DNA from: Auanema rhodensis | Lineage: Eukaryota > Nematoda > Chromadorea > Rhabditida > Rhabditidae | Direction: 5' to 3' | Length of the DNA: 64,000 nt | Assembly (NCBI GenBank): GCA_964057225.1 | Contig: OZ059895.1 | Location: forward strand, 1-64,000 | Shown: one piece after another, positions 42,101 to 54,981 of the stretch | Layout: every line of letters begins with the position of its first letter | Numbering within the stretch: position 1 is the stretch's first letter | Position numbers and translations under genes: made by a program | The notes under the pieces: generated by a model | Databases searched by the model: none | The model's input: only the letters and a program-made list of their open reading frames with translations | What the model was told of the DNA's origin: nothing

Positions 42101-43730
42101 CACGTGAAGCAAGTTACATACCAAGTGCACATCACGTGTACATTTAATTAGCATAAATTAAAGTTCACGTAAATTTCAAAGTCATGGTTACCATGAACCA
42201 ATATCAATAAAAATTTGTTTTTAGACTAATATGGACATGGGGAATCTAATTTTGAAAACCGCATCTCTTTATCTTTCACGTGAAGCAAGTTACATACCAA
42301 GTGCACATCACGTGTACATTTAATTAGCATAAATTAAAGTTCACGTAAATTTCAAAGTCATGGTTACCATGCACCAATATCAATAAAAATTTGTTGTTAG
42401 ACTAATATGGACATGGGGAATCTAATTTTGAAAACCGCATCTCTTTATCTTTCACGTGAAGCGAGTTACATACCAAGTGCACATCGCGTGTACATTTAAT
42501 TAGCATAAATTAAAGTTCACGTAAATTTCAAAGTCATGGTTACCATGCACCAATATCAATAAAAATTTGTTTTTAGACTAATATGGACATGGGGAATCTA
42601 ATTTTGAAAACTGCATCTCTTTATCTTTCACGTGAAGCGAGTTACATACCAAGTGCACATCACGTGTACATTTAATTAGCATAAATTAAAGTTCACGTAA
42701 TTTTCAAAGTCATGGTTACCATGAACCAATATCAATAAAAATTTGTTTTTAGACTAATATGGACATGGGGAATCTAATTTTGAAAACCGCATCTCTTTAT
42801 CTTTCACGTGAAGCAAGTTACATACCAAGTGCACATCACGTGTACATTTAATTAGCATAAATTAAAGTTCACGTAAATTTCAAAGTCATGGTTACCATGC
42901 ACCAATATCAATAAAAATTTGTTGTTAGACTAATATGGACATGGGGAATCTAATTTTGAAAACCGCATCTCTTTATCTTTCACGTGAAGCGAGTTACATA
43001 CCAAGTGCACATCACGTGTACATTTAATTAGCATAAATTAAAGTTCACGTAAATTTCAAAGTCATGGTTACCATGCACCAATATCAATAAAAATTGGTTT
43101 TTAGACTAATATGGACATGGGGAATCTAATTTTAAAAATCGCATCTCTTTATCTTTCACGTGAAGCGAGTTACATACCAAGTGCACATCACGTGTACATT
43201 TAATTATTTAATTAGCATAAATTAAAGTTCACGTAAATTTCAAAGTCATGGTTACCATGAACCAATATCAATAAAAATTTGTTTTTAGACTAATATGGAC
43301 ATGGGGAATCTAAATTTGAAAACCGCATCTTTTTATCTTTCACGTGAAGCGAGTTACATACCAAGTGCACATCACGTGTACATTTAATTAGCATAAATTA
43401 AAGTTCACGTAAATTTCAAAGTCATGGTTACCATGAACCAATATCAATAAAAATTTGTTTTTAGACTAATATGGACATGGGGAATCTAATTTTGGAAACC
43501 GCATCTCTTTATCTTTCACGTGAAGCAAGTTACATACCAAGTGCACATCACGTGTACATTTAATTAGCATAAATTAAAGTTCACGTAAATTTCAAAGTCA
43601 TGGTTACCATGCACCAATATCAATAAAAATTTGTTGTTAGACTAATATGGACATGGGGAATCTAATTTTGAAAACCGCATCTCTTTATCTTTCACGTGAA
43701 GCGAGTTACATACCAAGTGCACATCACGTG
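39150..43730. repeat. 6604-bp-spaced block, copy 2 (about 4.6 kb)
   Basis: Partner of 32540-37660, three monomers shorter. It contains the 184-bp monomer at 43161-43344, the TTTTAAAAATCGC allele near 43133 and CATCTTTTTATC near 43326, all matching copy 1 at offset 6076. The left limit is set by the absence of the 197-bp insertion that copy 1 has at 32520. Part of it (about 40.2-42.0 kb) recurs again at offset 9998 in 50.2-52.0 kb. Confidence 0.85.
43161..43344. repeat. 184-bp monomer (8-bp duplication), copy 2
   Basis: Same 8-bp duplication and the same linked CTAAATTTG and CATCTTTTTATC alleles as 37085-37268, at offset 6076, inside the 6604-bp-spaced block. The next monomer starts at 43345. 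Confidence 0.93.
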
Positions 43731-45420
43731 TACATTTAATTAGCATAAATTAAAGTTCACGTAAATTTCAAAGTCATGGTTACCATGCACCAATATCAAT
43801 AAAAATTTGTTTTTAGACTAATATGGACATGGGGAATCTAAATTTAAAAACCGCATCTCTTTATCTTTCACGTGAAGCGAGTTACATACCAAGTGCACAT
43901 CACGTGTACATTTAATTAGCATAAATTAAAGTTCACGTAAATTTCAAAGTCATGGTTACCATGAACCAATATCAATAAAAATTTGTTTTTAGACTAATAT
44001 GGACATGGGGAATCTAATTTTGGAAACCGCATCTCTTTATCTTTCACGTGAAGCGAGTTACATACCAAGTGCACATCACGTGTACATTTATATAGCATAA
44101 ATTAAAGTTCACGTAAATTTCAAAGTCATGGTTACCATGCACCAATATCAATAAAAATTTGTTGTTAGACTAATATGGACATGGGGAATCTAATTTTGAA
44201 AACCGCATCTCTTTATCTTTCACGTGAAGCGAGTTACATACCAAGTGCACATCACGTGTACATTTAATTAGCATAAATTAAAGTTCACGTAAATTTCAAA
44301 GTCATGGTTACCATGCACCAATATCAATAAAAATTTGTTGTTAGACTAATATGGACATGGGGAATCTAATTTTGAAAACCGCATCTCTTTATCTTTCACG
44401 TGAAGCGAGTTACATACCAAGTGCACATCACGTGTACATTTAATTAGCATAAATTAAAGTTCACGTAAATTTCAAAGTCATGGTTACCATGAACCAATAT
44501 CAATAAAAATTTGTTTTTAGACTAATATGGACATGGGGAATCTAAATTTGAAAACCGCATCTCTTTATCTTTCACGTGAAGCGAGTTACACACCAAGTGC
44601 ACATCACGTGTACATTTAATTAGCATAAATTAAAGTTCACGTAAATTTCAAAGTCATGGTTACCATGAACCAATATCAATAAAAATTTGTTTTTAGACTA
44701 ATATGGACATGGGGAATCTAATTTTGAAAACCGCATCTCTTTATCTTTCACGTGAAGCGAGTTACATACCAAGTGCACATCACGTGTACATTTATATAGC
44801 ATAAATTAAAGTTCACGTAAATTTCAAAGTCATGGTTACCATGCACCAATATCAATAAAAATTTGTTTTTAGACTAATATGGACATGGGGAATCTAAATT
44901 TGAAAACCGCATCTCTTTATCTTTCACGTGAAGCGAGTTACACACCAAGTGCACATCACGTGTACATTTAATTAGCATAAATTAAAGTTCACGTAAATTT
45001 CAAAGTCATGGTTACCATGAACCAATATCAATAAAAATTTGTTTTTAGACTAATATGGACATGGGGAATCTAATTTTGAAAACCGCATCTCTTTATCTTT
45101 CACGTGAAGCGAGTTACATACCAAGTGCACATCACGTGTACATTTATATAGCATAAATTAAAGTTCACGTAAATTTCAAAGTCATGGTTACCATGCACCA
45201 ATATCAATAAAAATTTGTTGTTAGACTAATATGGACATGGGGAATCTAATTTTGAAAACCGCATCTCTTTATCTTTCACGTGAAGCGAGTTACATACCAA
45301 GTGCCCATCACGTGTACATTTAATTAGCATAAATTTACATTTAATTGGCATAAATTAAAGTTCACGTAAATTTCAAAGTCATGGTTACCATGAACCAATA
45401 TCAATAAAAATTTGTTTTTA
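43161..45420. repeat. 4492-bp-spaced block, copy 1 (about 2.2 kb)
   Basis: Ordered markers shared with 47653-49910 at offset 4492: the 184-bp monomer, GGAAACC, CTAAATTT (43840 and 48332), TTTATATAGC (44091 and 48583, then two more), GTTACACACC, GTGCCCATC (45301 and 49794) and the 197-bp monomer (45333 and 49826). One visible difference is CTAAATTTAAAAACC here versus CTAAATTTGAAAACC in the partner. Agreement ends after about 45.42 kb, where the partner has GGAAACC. Confidence 0.85.
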
Positions 45421-46202
45421 GACTAATATGGACATGGGGAATCTAATTTTGAAAACCGCATCTCTTTATCTTTCACGTGAAGCGAGTTACAAACCAAGTG
45501 CACATCACGTGTACATTTAATTAGCATAAATTAAAGTTCACGTAAATTTCAAAGTTATGGTTACCATGAACCAATATCAATAAAAATTTGTTTTTAGACT
45601 AATATGGACATGGGGAATCTAATTTTGAAAACCGCATCTCTTTATCTTTCACGTGAAGCGAGTTACATACCAAGTGCTCATCACGTGTACATTTAATTAG
45701 CATAAATTTACATTTAATTAGCATAAATTAAAGTTCACGTAAATTTCAAAGTCATGGTTACCATGCACCAATATCAATAAAAATTTGTTGTTAGACTAAT
45801 ATGGACATGGGGAATCTAATTTTGAAAACTGCATCTCTTTATCTTTCACGTGAAGCGAGTTACATACCAAGTGCACATCACGTGTACATTTAATTAGCAT
45901 AAATTAAAGTTCACGTAATTTTCAAAGTCATGGTTACCATGAACCAATATCAATAAAAATTTGTTTTTAGACTAATATGGACATGGGGAATCTAATTTTG
46001 AAAACCGCATCTCTTTATCTTTCACGTGAAGCAAGTTACATACCAAGTGCACATCACGTGTACATTTAATTAGCATAAATTAAAGTTCACGTAAATTTCA
46101 AAGTCATGGTTACCATGCACCAATATCAATAAAAATTTGTTGTTAGACTAATATGGACATGGGGAATCTAATTTTGAAAACCGCATCTCTTTATCTTTCA
46201 CG
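45281..46202. repeat. 1450-bp-spaced block, copy 1 (five monomers)
   Basis: Monomer order 197 G flavour, GTTACAAACC with AGTTATGG, 197 A flavour with GTGCTCATC, ACGTAATTTTC, GCAAGTTAC. The same five in the same order start at 46731, offset 1450 (eight units plus two 21-bp insertions). AGTTATGG (45556 and 47006) is rare and otherwise seen only near 63759. Confidence 0.82.
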
Positions 46203-46730
46203 TGAAGCGAGTTACACACCAAGTGCACATCACGTGTACATTTAATTAGCATAAATTAAAGTTCACGTAAATTTCAAAGTCATGGTTACCATGAACCAAT
46301 ATCAATAAAAATTTGTTTTTAGACTAATATGGACATGGGGAATCTAATTTTGAAAACCGCATCTCTTTATCTTTCACGTGAAGCGAGTTACATACCAAGT
46401 GCACATCACGTGTACATTTAATTAGCATAAATTAAAGTTCACGTAAATTTCAAAGTCATGGTTACCATGAACCAATATCAATAAAAATTTGTTTTTAGAC
46501 TAATATGGACATGGGGAATCTAAATTTGAAAACCGCATCTCTTTATCTTTCACGTGAAGCGAGTTACACACCAAGTGCACATCACGTGTACATTTAATTA
46601 GCATAAATTAAAGTTCACGTAAATTTCAAAGTCATGGTTACCATGCACCAATATCAAAAAAAATTGGTTTTTAGACTAATATGGACATGGGGAATCTAAT
46701 TTTAAAAATCACATCTCTTTATCTTTCACG

Positions 46731-47652
46731 TGAAGCGAGTTACATACCAAGTGCACATCACGTGTACATTTAATTAGCATAAATTTACATTTGATTGGCA
46801 TAAATTAAAGTTCACGTAAATTTCAAAGTCATGGTTACCATGAACCAATATCAATAAAAATTTGTTTTTAGACTAATATGGACATGGGGAATCTAATTTT
46901 GAAAACCGCATCTCTTTATCTTTCACGTGAAGCGAGTTACAAACCAAGTGCACATCACGTGTACATTTAATTAGCATAAATTAAAGTTCACGTAAATTTC
47001 AAAGTTATGGTTACCATGAACCAATATCAATAAAAATTTGTTTTTAGACTAATATGGACATGGGGAATCTAATTTTGAAAACCGCATCTCTTTATCTTTC
47101 ACGTGAAGCGAGTTACATACCAAGTGCTCATCACGTGTACATTTAATTAGCATGAATTTACATTTAATTAGCATAAATTAAAGTTCACGTAAATTTCAAA
47201 GTCATGGTTATCATGCACCAATATCAATAAAAATTTGTTGTTAGACTAATATGGACATGGGGAATCTAATTTTGAAAACTGCATCTCTTTATCTTTCACG
47301 TGAAGCGAGTTACATACCAAGTGCACATCACGTGTACATTTAATTAGCATAAATTAAAGTTCACGTAATTTTCAAAGTCATGGTTACCATGAACCAATAT
47401 CAATAAAAATTTGTTTTTAGACTAATATGGACATGGGGAATCTAATTTTGAAAACCGCATCTCTTTATCTTTCACGTGAAGCAAGTTACATACCAAGTGC
47501 ACATCACGTGTACATTTAATTAGCATAAATTAAAGTTCACGTAAATTTCAAAGTCATGGTTACCATGCACCAATATCAATAAAAATTTGTTGTTAGACTA
47601 ATATGGACATGGGGAATCTAATTTTGAAAACCGCATCTCTTTATCTTTCACG
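46731..47652. repeat. 1450-bp-spaced block, copy 2 (five monomers)
   Basis: Second copy of 45281-46202. Private changes: CATTTGATTGGC near 46788, CATGAATTTAC near 47153 and TTATCATG near 47210. It is preceded by a monomer with TATCAAAAAAAATTGG (near 46653) and TTTTAAAAATCAC, the only ACATC allele at that site I found. Confidence 0.82.
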
Positions 47653-47836
47653 TGAAGCGAGTTACATACCAAGTGCACATCACGTGTACATTTAATTATT
47701 TAATTAGCATAAATTAAAGTTCACGTAAATTTCAAAGTCATGGTTACCATGAACCAATATCAATAAAAATTTGTTTTTAGACTAATATGGACATGGGGAA
47801 TCTAAATTTGAAAACCGCATCTTTTTATCTTTCACG
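47653..47836. repeat. 184-bp monomer (8-bp duplication), copy 3
   Basis: Third copy of the 8-bp duplication, 4492 bp after copy 2, opening the second copy of a 2.2-kb block. Here the preceding monomer has TTTTGAAAACC rather than TTTTAAAAATC, so the duplication breakpoint lies within or just before this monomer. Confidence 0.93.
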
Positions 47837-49910
47837 TGAAGCGAGTTACATACCAAGTGCACATCACGTGTACATTTAATTAGCATAAATTAAAGTTCAC
47901 GTAAATTTCAAAGTCATGGTTACCATGAACCAATATCAATAAAAATTTGTTTTTAGACTAATATGGACATGGGGAATCTAATTTTGGAAACCGCATCTCT
48001 TTATCTTTCACGTGAAGCAAGTTACATACCAAGTGCACATCACGTGTACATTTAATTAGCATAAATTAAAGTTCACGTAAATTTCAAAGTCATGGTTACC
48101 ATGCACCAATATCAATAAAAATTTGTTGTTAGACTAATATGGACATGGGGAATCTAATTTTGAAAACCGCATCTCTTTATCTTTCACGTGAAGCGAGTTA
48201 CATACCAAGTGCACATCACGTGTACATTTAATTAGCATAAATTAAAGTTCACGTAAATTTCAAAGTCATGGTTACCATGCACCAATATCAATAAAAATTT
48301 GTTTTTAGACTAATATGGACATGGGGAATCTAAATTTGAAAACCGCATCTCTTTATCTTTCACGTGAAGCGAGTTACATACCAAGTGCACATCACGTGTA
48401 CATTTAATTAGCATAAATTAAAGTTCACGTAAATTTCAAAGTCATGGTTACCATGAACCAATATCAATAAAAATTTGTTTTTAGACTAATATGGACATGG
48501 GGAATCTAATTTTGGAAACCGCATCTCTTTATCTTTCACGTGAAGCGAGTTACATACCAAGTGCACATCACGTGTACATTTATATAGCATAAATTAAAGT
48601 TCACGTAAATTTCAAAGTCATGGTTACCATGCACCAATATCAATAAAAATTTGTTGTTAGACTAATATGGACATGGGGAATCTAATTTTGAAAACCGCAT
48701 CTCTTTATCTTTCACGTGAAGCGAGTTACATACCAAGTGCACATCACGTGTACATTTAATTAGCATAAATTAAAGTTCACGTAAATTTCAAAGTCATGGT
48801 TACCATGCACCAATATCAATAAAAATTTGTTGTTAGACTAATATGGACATGGGGAATCTAATTTTGAAAACCGCATCTCTTTATCTTTCACGTGAAGCGA
48901 GTTACATACCAAGTGCACATCACGTGTACATTTAATTAGCATAAATTAAAGTTCACGTAAATTTCAAAGTCATGGTTACCATGAACCAATATCAATAAAA
49001 ATTTGTTTTTAGACTAATATGGACATGGGGAATCTAAATTTGAAAACCGCATCTCTTTATCTTTCACGTGAAGCGAGTTACACACCAAGTGCACATCACG
49101 TGTACATTTAATTAGCATAAATTAAAGTTCACGTAAATTTCAAAGTCATGGTTACCATGAACCAATATCAATAAAAATTTGTTTTTAGACTAATATGGAC
49201 ATGGGGAATCTAATTTTGAAAACCGCATCTCTTTATCTTTCACGTGAAGCGAGTTACATACCAAGTGCACATCACGTGTACATTTATATAGCATAAATTA
49301 AAGTTCACGTAAATTTCAAAGTCATGGTTACCATGCACCAATATCAATAAAAATTTGTTTTTAGACTAATATGGACATGGGGAATCTAAATTTGAAAACC
49401 GCATCTCTTTATCTTTCACGTGAAGCGAGTTACACACCAAGTGCACATCACGTGTACATTTAATTAGCATAAATTAAAGTTCACGTAAATTTCAAAGTCA
49501 TGGTTACCATGAACCAATATCAATAAAAATTTGTTTTTAGACTAATATGGACATGGGGAATCTAATTTTGAAAACCGCATCTCTTTATCTTTCACGTGAA
49601 GCGAGTTACATACCAAGTGCACATCACGTGTACATTTATATAGCATAAATTAAAGTTCACGTAAATTTCAAAGTCATGGTTACCATGCACCAATATCAAT
49701 AAAAATTTGTTGTTAGACCAATATGGACATGGGGAATCTAATTTTGAAAACCGCATCTCTTTATCTTTCACGTGAAGCGAGTTACATACCAAGTGCCCAT
49801 CACGTGTACATTTAATTAGCATAAATTTACATTTAATTGGCATAAATTAAAGTTCACGTAAATTTCAAAGTCATGGTTACCATGAACCAATATCAATAAA
49901 AATTTGTTTT
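47653..49910. repeat. 4492-bp-spaced block, copy 2 (about 2.2 kb)
   Basis: Second copy of 43161-45420. It carries the only GTTAGACCAATATGG change (near 49719) that I saw. After it the allele order changes to that of the 40 kb region, leading into the HOR zone. Confidence 0.85.
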
Positions 49911-51201
49911 TAGACTAATATGGACATGGGGAATCTAATTTTGGAAACCGCATCTCTTTATCTTTCACGTGAAGCAAGTTACATACCAAGTGCACATCAC
50001 GTGTACATTTAATTAGCATAAATTAAAGTTCACGTAAATTTCAAAGTCATGGTTACCATGCACCAATATCAATAAAAATTTGTTGTTAGACTAATATGGA
50101 CATGGGGAATCTAATTTTGAAAACCGCATCTCTTTATCTTTCACGTGAAGCGAGTTACATACCAAGTGCACATCACGTGTACATTTAATTAGCATAAATT
50201 AAAGTTCACGTAAATTTCAAAGTCATGGTTACCATGCACCAATATCAATAAAAATTGGTTTTTAGACTAATATGGACATGGGGAATCTAATTTTGAAAAC
50301 CGCATCTCTTTATCTTTCACGTGAAGCGAGTTACATACCAAGTGCACATCACGTGTACATTTAATTAGCATAAATTAAAGTTCACGTAAATTTCAAAGTC
50401 ATGGTTACCATGCACCAATATCAATAAAAATTTGTTTTTAGACTAATATGGACATGGGGAATCTAATTTTGGAAACCGCATCTCTTTATCTTTCACGTGA
50501 AGCAAGTTACATACCAAGTGCACATCACGTGTACATTTAATTAGCATAAATTAAAGTTCACGTAAATTTCAAAGTCATGGTTACCATGAACCAATATCAA
50601 TAAAAATTTGTTGTTAGACTAATATGGACATGGGGAATCTAATTTTGAAAACCGCATCTCTTTATCTTTCACGTGAAGCGAGTTACATACCAAGTGCACA
50701 TCACGTGTACATTTAATTAGCATAAATTAAAGTTCACGTAAATTTCAAAGTCATGGTTACCATGCACCAATATCAATAAAAATTGGTTTTTAGACTAATA
50801 TGGACATGGGGAATCTAATTTTGAAAATCGCATCTCTTTATCTTTCACGTGAAGCGAGTTACATACCAAGTGCACATCACGTGTACATTTAATTAGCATA
50901 AATTAAAGTTCACGTAAATTTCAAAGTCATGGTTACCATGAACCAATATCAATAAAAATTTGTTTTAAGACTAATATGGACATGGGGAATCTAATTTTGA
51001 AAACCGCATCTCTTTATCTTTCACGTGAAGCGAGTTACATACCAAGTGCACATCACGTGTACATTTAATTAGCATAAATTAAAGTTCACGTAAATTTCAA
51101 AGTCATGGTTACCATGAACCAATATCAATAAAAATTTGTTTTTATACTAATATGGACATGGGGAATCTAATTTTGAAAACCGCATCTCTTTATCTTTCAC
51201 G

Positions 51202-52827
51202 TGAAGCGAGTTGCATACCAAGTGCACATCACGTGTACATTTAATTAGCATAAATTAAAGTTCACGTAAATTTCAAAGTCATGGTTACCATGCACCAATA
51301 TCAATAAAAATTTGTTGTTAGACTAATATGGACATGGGGAATCTAATTTTGAAAACCGCATCTCTTTATCTTTCACGTGAAGCGAGTTACATACCAAGTG
51401 CACATCACGTGTACATTTAATTAGCATAAATTAAAGTTCACGTAAATTTCAAAGTCATGGTTACCATGCACCAATATCAATAAAAATTTGTTGTTAGACT
51501 AATATGGACATGGGGAATCTAATTTTGAAAACCGCATCTCTTTATCTTTCACGTGAAGCGAGTTACATACCAAGTGCACATCACGTGTACATTTAATTAG
51601 CATAAATTTACATTTAATTGGCATAAATTAAAGTTCACGTAAATTTCAAAGTCATGGTTACCATGAACCAATATCAATAAAAATTTGTTTTTAGACTAAT
51701 ATGGACATGGGAAATCTAATTTTGAAAACCTCATCTCTTTATCTTTCACGTGAAGCGAGTTACAAACCAAGTGCACATCACGTGTACATTTAATTAGCAT
51801 AAATTAAAGTTCACGTAAATTTCAAAGTCATGGTTACCATGAACCAATATCAATAAAAATTTGTTTTTAGACTAATATGGACATGGGGAATCTAATTTTG
51901 AAAACCGCATCTCTTTATCTTTCACGTGAAGCGAGTTACATACCAAGTGCACATCGCGTGTACATTTAATTAGCATAAATTAAAGTTCACGTAAATTTCA
52001 AAGTCATGGTTACCATGCACCAATATCAATAAAAATTTGTTGTTAGACTAATATGGACATGGGGAATCTAATTTTGAAAACCGCATCTCTTTATCTTTCA
52101 CGTGAAGCGAGTTACATACCAAGTGCTCATCACGTGTACATTTAATTAGCATAAATTTACATTTAATTAGCATAAATTAAAGTTCACGTAAATTTCAAAG
52201 TCATGGTTACCATGCACCAATATCAATAAAAATTTGTTGTTAGACTAATATGGACATGGGGAATCTAATTTTGAAAACCGCATCTCTTTATCTTTCACGT
52301 GAAGCGAGTTACATACCAAGTGCACATCACGTGTACATTTAATTAGCATAAATTAAAGTTCACGTAATTTTTAAAGTCATGGTTACCATGAACCAATATC
52401 AATAAAAATTTGTTTTTAGACTAATATGGACATGGGGAATCTAATTTTGAAAACCGCATCTCTTTATCTTTCACGTGAAGCGAGTTACATACCAAGTGCA
52501 CATCACGTGTACATTTAATTAGCATAAATTAAAGTTCACGTAAATTTCAAAGTCATGGTTACCATGAACCAATATCAATAAAAATTTGTTTTAAGACTAA
52601 TATGGACATGGGGAATCTAATTTTGAAAACCGCATCTCTTTATCTTTCACGTGAAGCGAGTTACATACCAAGTGCACATCACGTGTACATTTAATTAGCA
52701 TAAATTAAAGTTCACGTAAATTTCAAAGTCATGGTTACCATGAACCAATATCAATAAAAATTTGTTTTTATACTAATATGGACATGGGGAATCTAATTTT
52801 GAGAACCGCATCTCTTTATCTTTCACG
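51202..52827. repeat. HOR copy 1, complete 9-mer (1626 bp)
   Basis: Monomer starts 51202, 51378, 51554 (197 bp), 51751, 51927, 52103 (197 bp), 52300, 52476, 52652. The ninth carries GAGAACCGC. The m4 monomer is preceded by GGGAAATCT and AACCTCATC (near 51729), shared only with the copy at 53356. Confidence 0.92.
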
Positions 52828-53355
52828 TGAAGCGAGTTGCATACCAAGTGCACATCACGTGTACATTTAATTAGCATAAATTAAAGTTCACGTAAATTTC
52901 AAAGTCATGGTTACCATGCACCAATATCAATAAAAATTGGTTTTTAGACTAATATGGACATGGGGAATCTAATTTTGAAAATCGCATCTCTTTATCTTTC
53001 ACGTGAAGCGAGTTACATACCAAGTGCACATCACGTGTACATTTAATTAGCATAAATTAAAGTTCACGTAAATTTCAAAGTCATGGTTACCATGAACCAA
53101 TATCAATAAAAATTTGTTTTAAGACTAATATGGACATGGGGAATCTAATTTTGAAAACCGCATCTCTTTATCTTTCACGTGAAGCGAGTTACATACCAAG
53201 TGCACATCACGTGTACATTTAATTAGCATAAATTAAAGTTCACGTAAATTTCAAAGTCATGGTTACCATGAACCAATATCAATAAAAATTTGTTTTTATA
53301 CTAATATGGACATGGGGAATCTAATTTTGAAAACCGCATCTCTTTATCTTTCACG
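52828..53355. repeat. Three-monomer (528-bp) HOR fragment
   Basis: Starts 52828 (GTTGC), 53004 and 53180: an m1-type monomer ending in TTGGTTTTTAG and AATCGC, then m8- and m9-type monomers. It re-uses the end of the unit before restarting the full 9-mer at 53356, so it looks like a three-monomer unequal-exchange product. The AATCGC allele in its first monomer is typical of zone C rather than zone D. Confidence 0.88.
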
Positions 53356-54981
53356 TGAAGCGAGTTGCATACCAAGTGCACATCACGTGTACATTTAATT
53401 AGCATAAATTAAAGTTCACGTAAATTTCAAAGTCATGGTTACCATGCACCAATATCAATAAAAATTTGTTGTTAGACTAATATGGACATGGGGAATCTAA
53501 TTTTGAAAACCGCATCTCTTTATCTTTCACGTGAAGCGAGTTACATACCAAGTGCACATCACGTGTACATTTAATTAGCATAAATTAAAGTTCACGTAAA
53601 TTTCAAAGTCATGGTTACCATGCACCAATATCAATAAAAATTTGTTGTTAGACTAATATGGACATGGGGAATCTAATTTTGAAAACCGCATCTCTTTATC
53701 TTTCACGTGAAGCGAGTTACATACCAAGTGCACATCACGTGTACATTTAATTAGCATAAATTTACATTTAATTGGCATAAATTAAAGTTCACGTAAATTT
53801 CAAAGTCATGGTTACCATGAACCAATATCAATAAAAATTTGTTTTTAGACTAATATGGACATGGGAAATCTAATTTTGAAAACCTCATCTCTTTATCTTT
53901 CACGTGAAGCGAGTTACAAACCAAGTGCACATCACGTGTACATTTAATTAGCATAAATTAAAGTTCACGTAAATTTCAAAGTCATGGTTACCATGAACCA
54001 ATATCAATAAAAATTTGTTTTTAGACTAATATGGACATGGGGAATCTAATTTTGAAAACCGCATCTCTTTATCTTTCACGTGAAGCGAGTTACATACCAA
54101 GTGCACATCGCGTGTACATTTAATTAGCATAAATTAAAGTTCACGTAAATTTCAAAGTCATGGTTACCATGCACCAATATCAATAAAAATTTGTTGTTAG
54201 ACTAATATGGACATGGGGAATCTAATTTTGAAAACCGCATCTCTTTATCTTTCACGTGAAGCGAGTTACATACCAAGTGCTCATCACGTGTACATTTAAT
54301 TAGCATAAATTTACATTTAATTAGCATAAATTAAAGTTCACGTAAATTTCAAAGTCATGGTTACCATGCACCAATATCAATAAAAATTTGTTGTTAGACT
54401 AATATGGACATGGGGAATCTAATTTTGAAAACCGCATCTCTTTATCTTTCACGTGAAGCGAGTTACATACCAAGTGCACATCACGTGTACATTTAATTAG
54501 CATAAATTAAAGTTCACGTAATTTTTAAAGTCATGGTTACCATGAACCAATATCAATAAAAATTTGTTTTTAGACTAATATGGACATGGGGAATCTAATT
54601 TTGAAAACCGCATCTCTTTATCTTTCACGTGAAGCGAGTTACATACCAAGTGCACATCACGTGTACATTTAATTAGCATAAATTAAAGTTCACGTAAATT
54701 TCAAAGTCATGGTTACCATGAACCAATATCAATAAAAATTTGTTTTAAGACTAATATGGACATGGGGAATCTAATTTTGAAAACCGCATCTCTTTATCTT
54801 TCACGTGAAGCGAGTTACATACCAAGTGCACATCACGTGTACATTTAATTAGCATAAATTAAAGTTCACGTAAATTTCAAAGTCATGGTTACCATGAACC
54901 AATATCAATAAAAATTTGTTTTTATACTAATATGGACATGGGGAATCTAATTTTGAGAACCGCATCTCTTTATCTTTCACG
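53356..54981. repeat. HOR copy 2, complete 9-mer (1626 bp)
   Basis: Same order as copy 1, with 197-bp members at about 53760 and 54309. It shares the AACCTCATC change (53882) with copy 1 at offset 2154, making the two nearest relatives in the zone. Confidence 0.92.

Larger units (their letters stand above)
26357..51201. repeat. Zone C: 139 monomers with 197-bp and 184-bp variants and nested segmental duplications
   Basis: Length is explained exactly by 139 units of 176 bp plus 17 insertions of 21 bp and 3 of 8 bp. Alleles include TTGTTGTTAG, TTGGTTTTTAG with AATCGC, GCAAGTTAC, GTTACAAACC, ATCGCGTG, GTGCTCATC, ACGTAATTTTC, TTTATATAGC and CTAAATTTG. Ordered runs of these alleles recur in blocks: a 3759-bp tandem duplication (about 26936-34453), a block repeated 6604 bp apart (about 32540-37660 and 39150-43730), a 2.2-kb block repeated 4492 bp apart (43161 and 47653) and a 0.92-kb block repeated 1450 bp apart (45281 and 46731). 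No strict HOR period holds throughout. Confidence 0.9.

Noticed and set aside
49592-49843. Open reading frame of 83 codons on the minus strand
   Set aside because: It lies wholly inside satellite monomers and stays open only through local variants, including the 21-bp insertion in the 197-bp monomer (insertion at 49826). The translation shows no domain, and frames at equivalent positions in sister copies are not kept open. Chance opening in a repeat.
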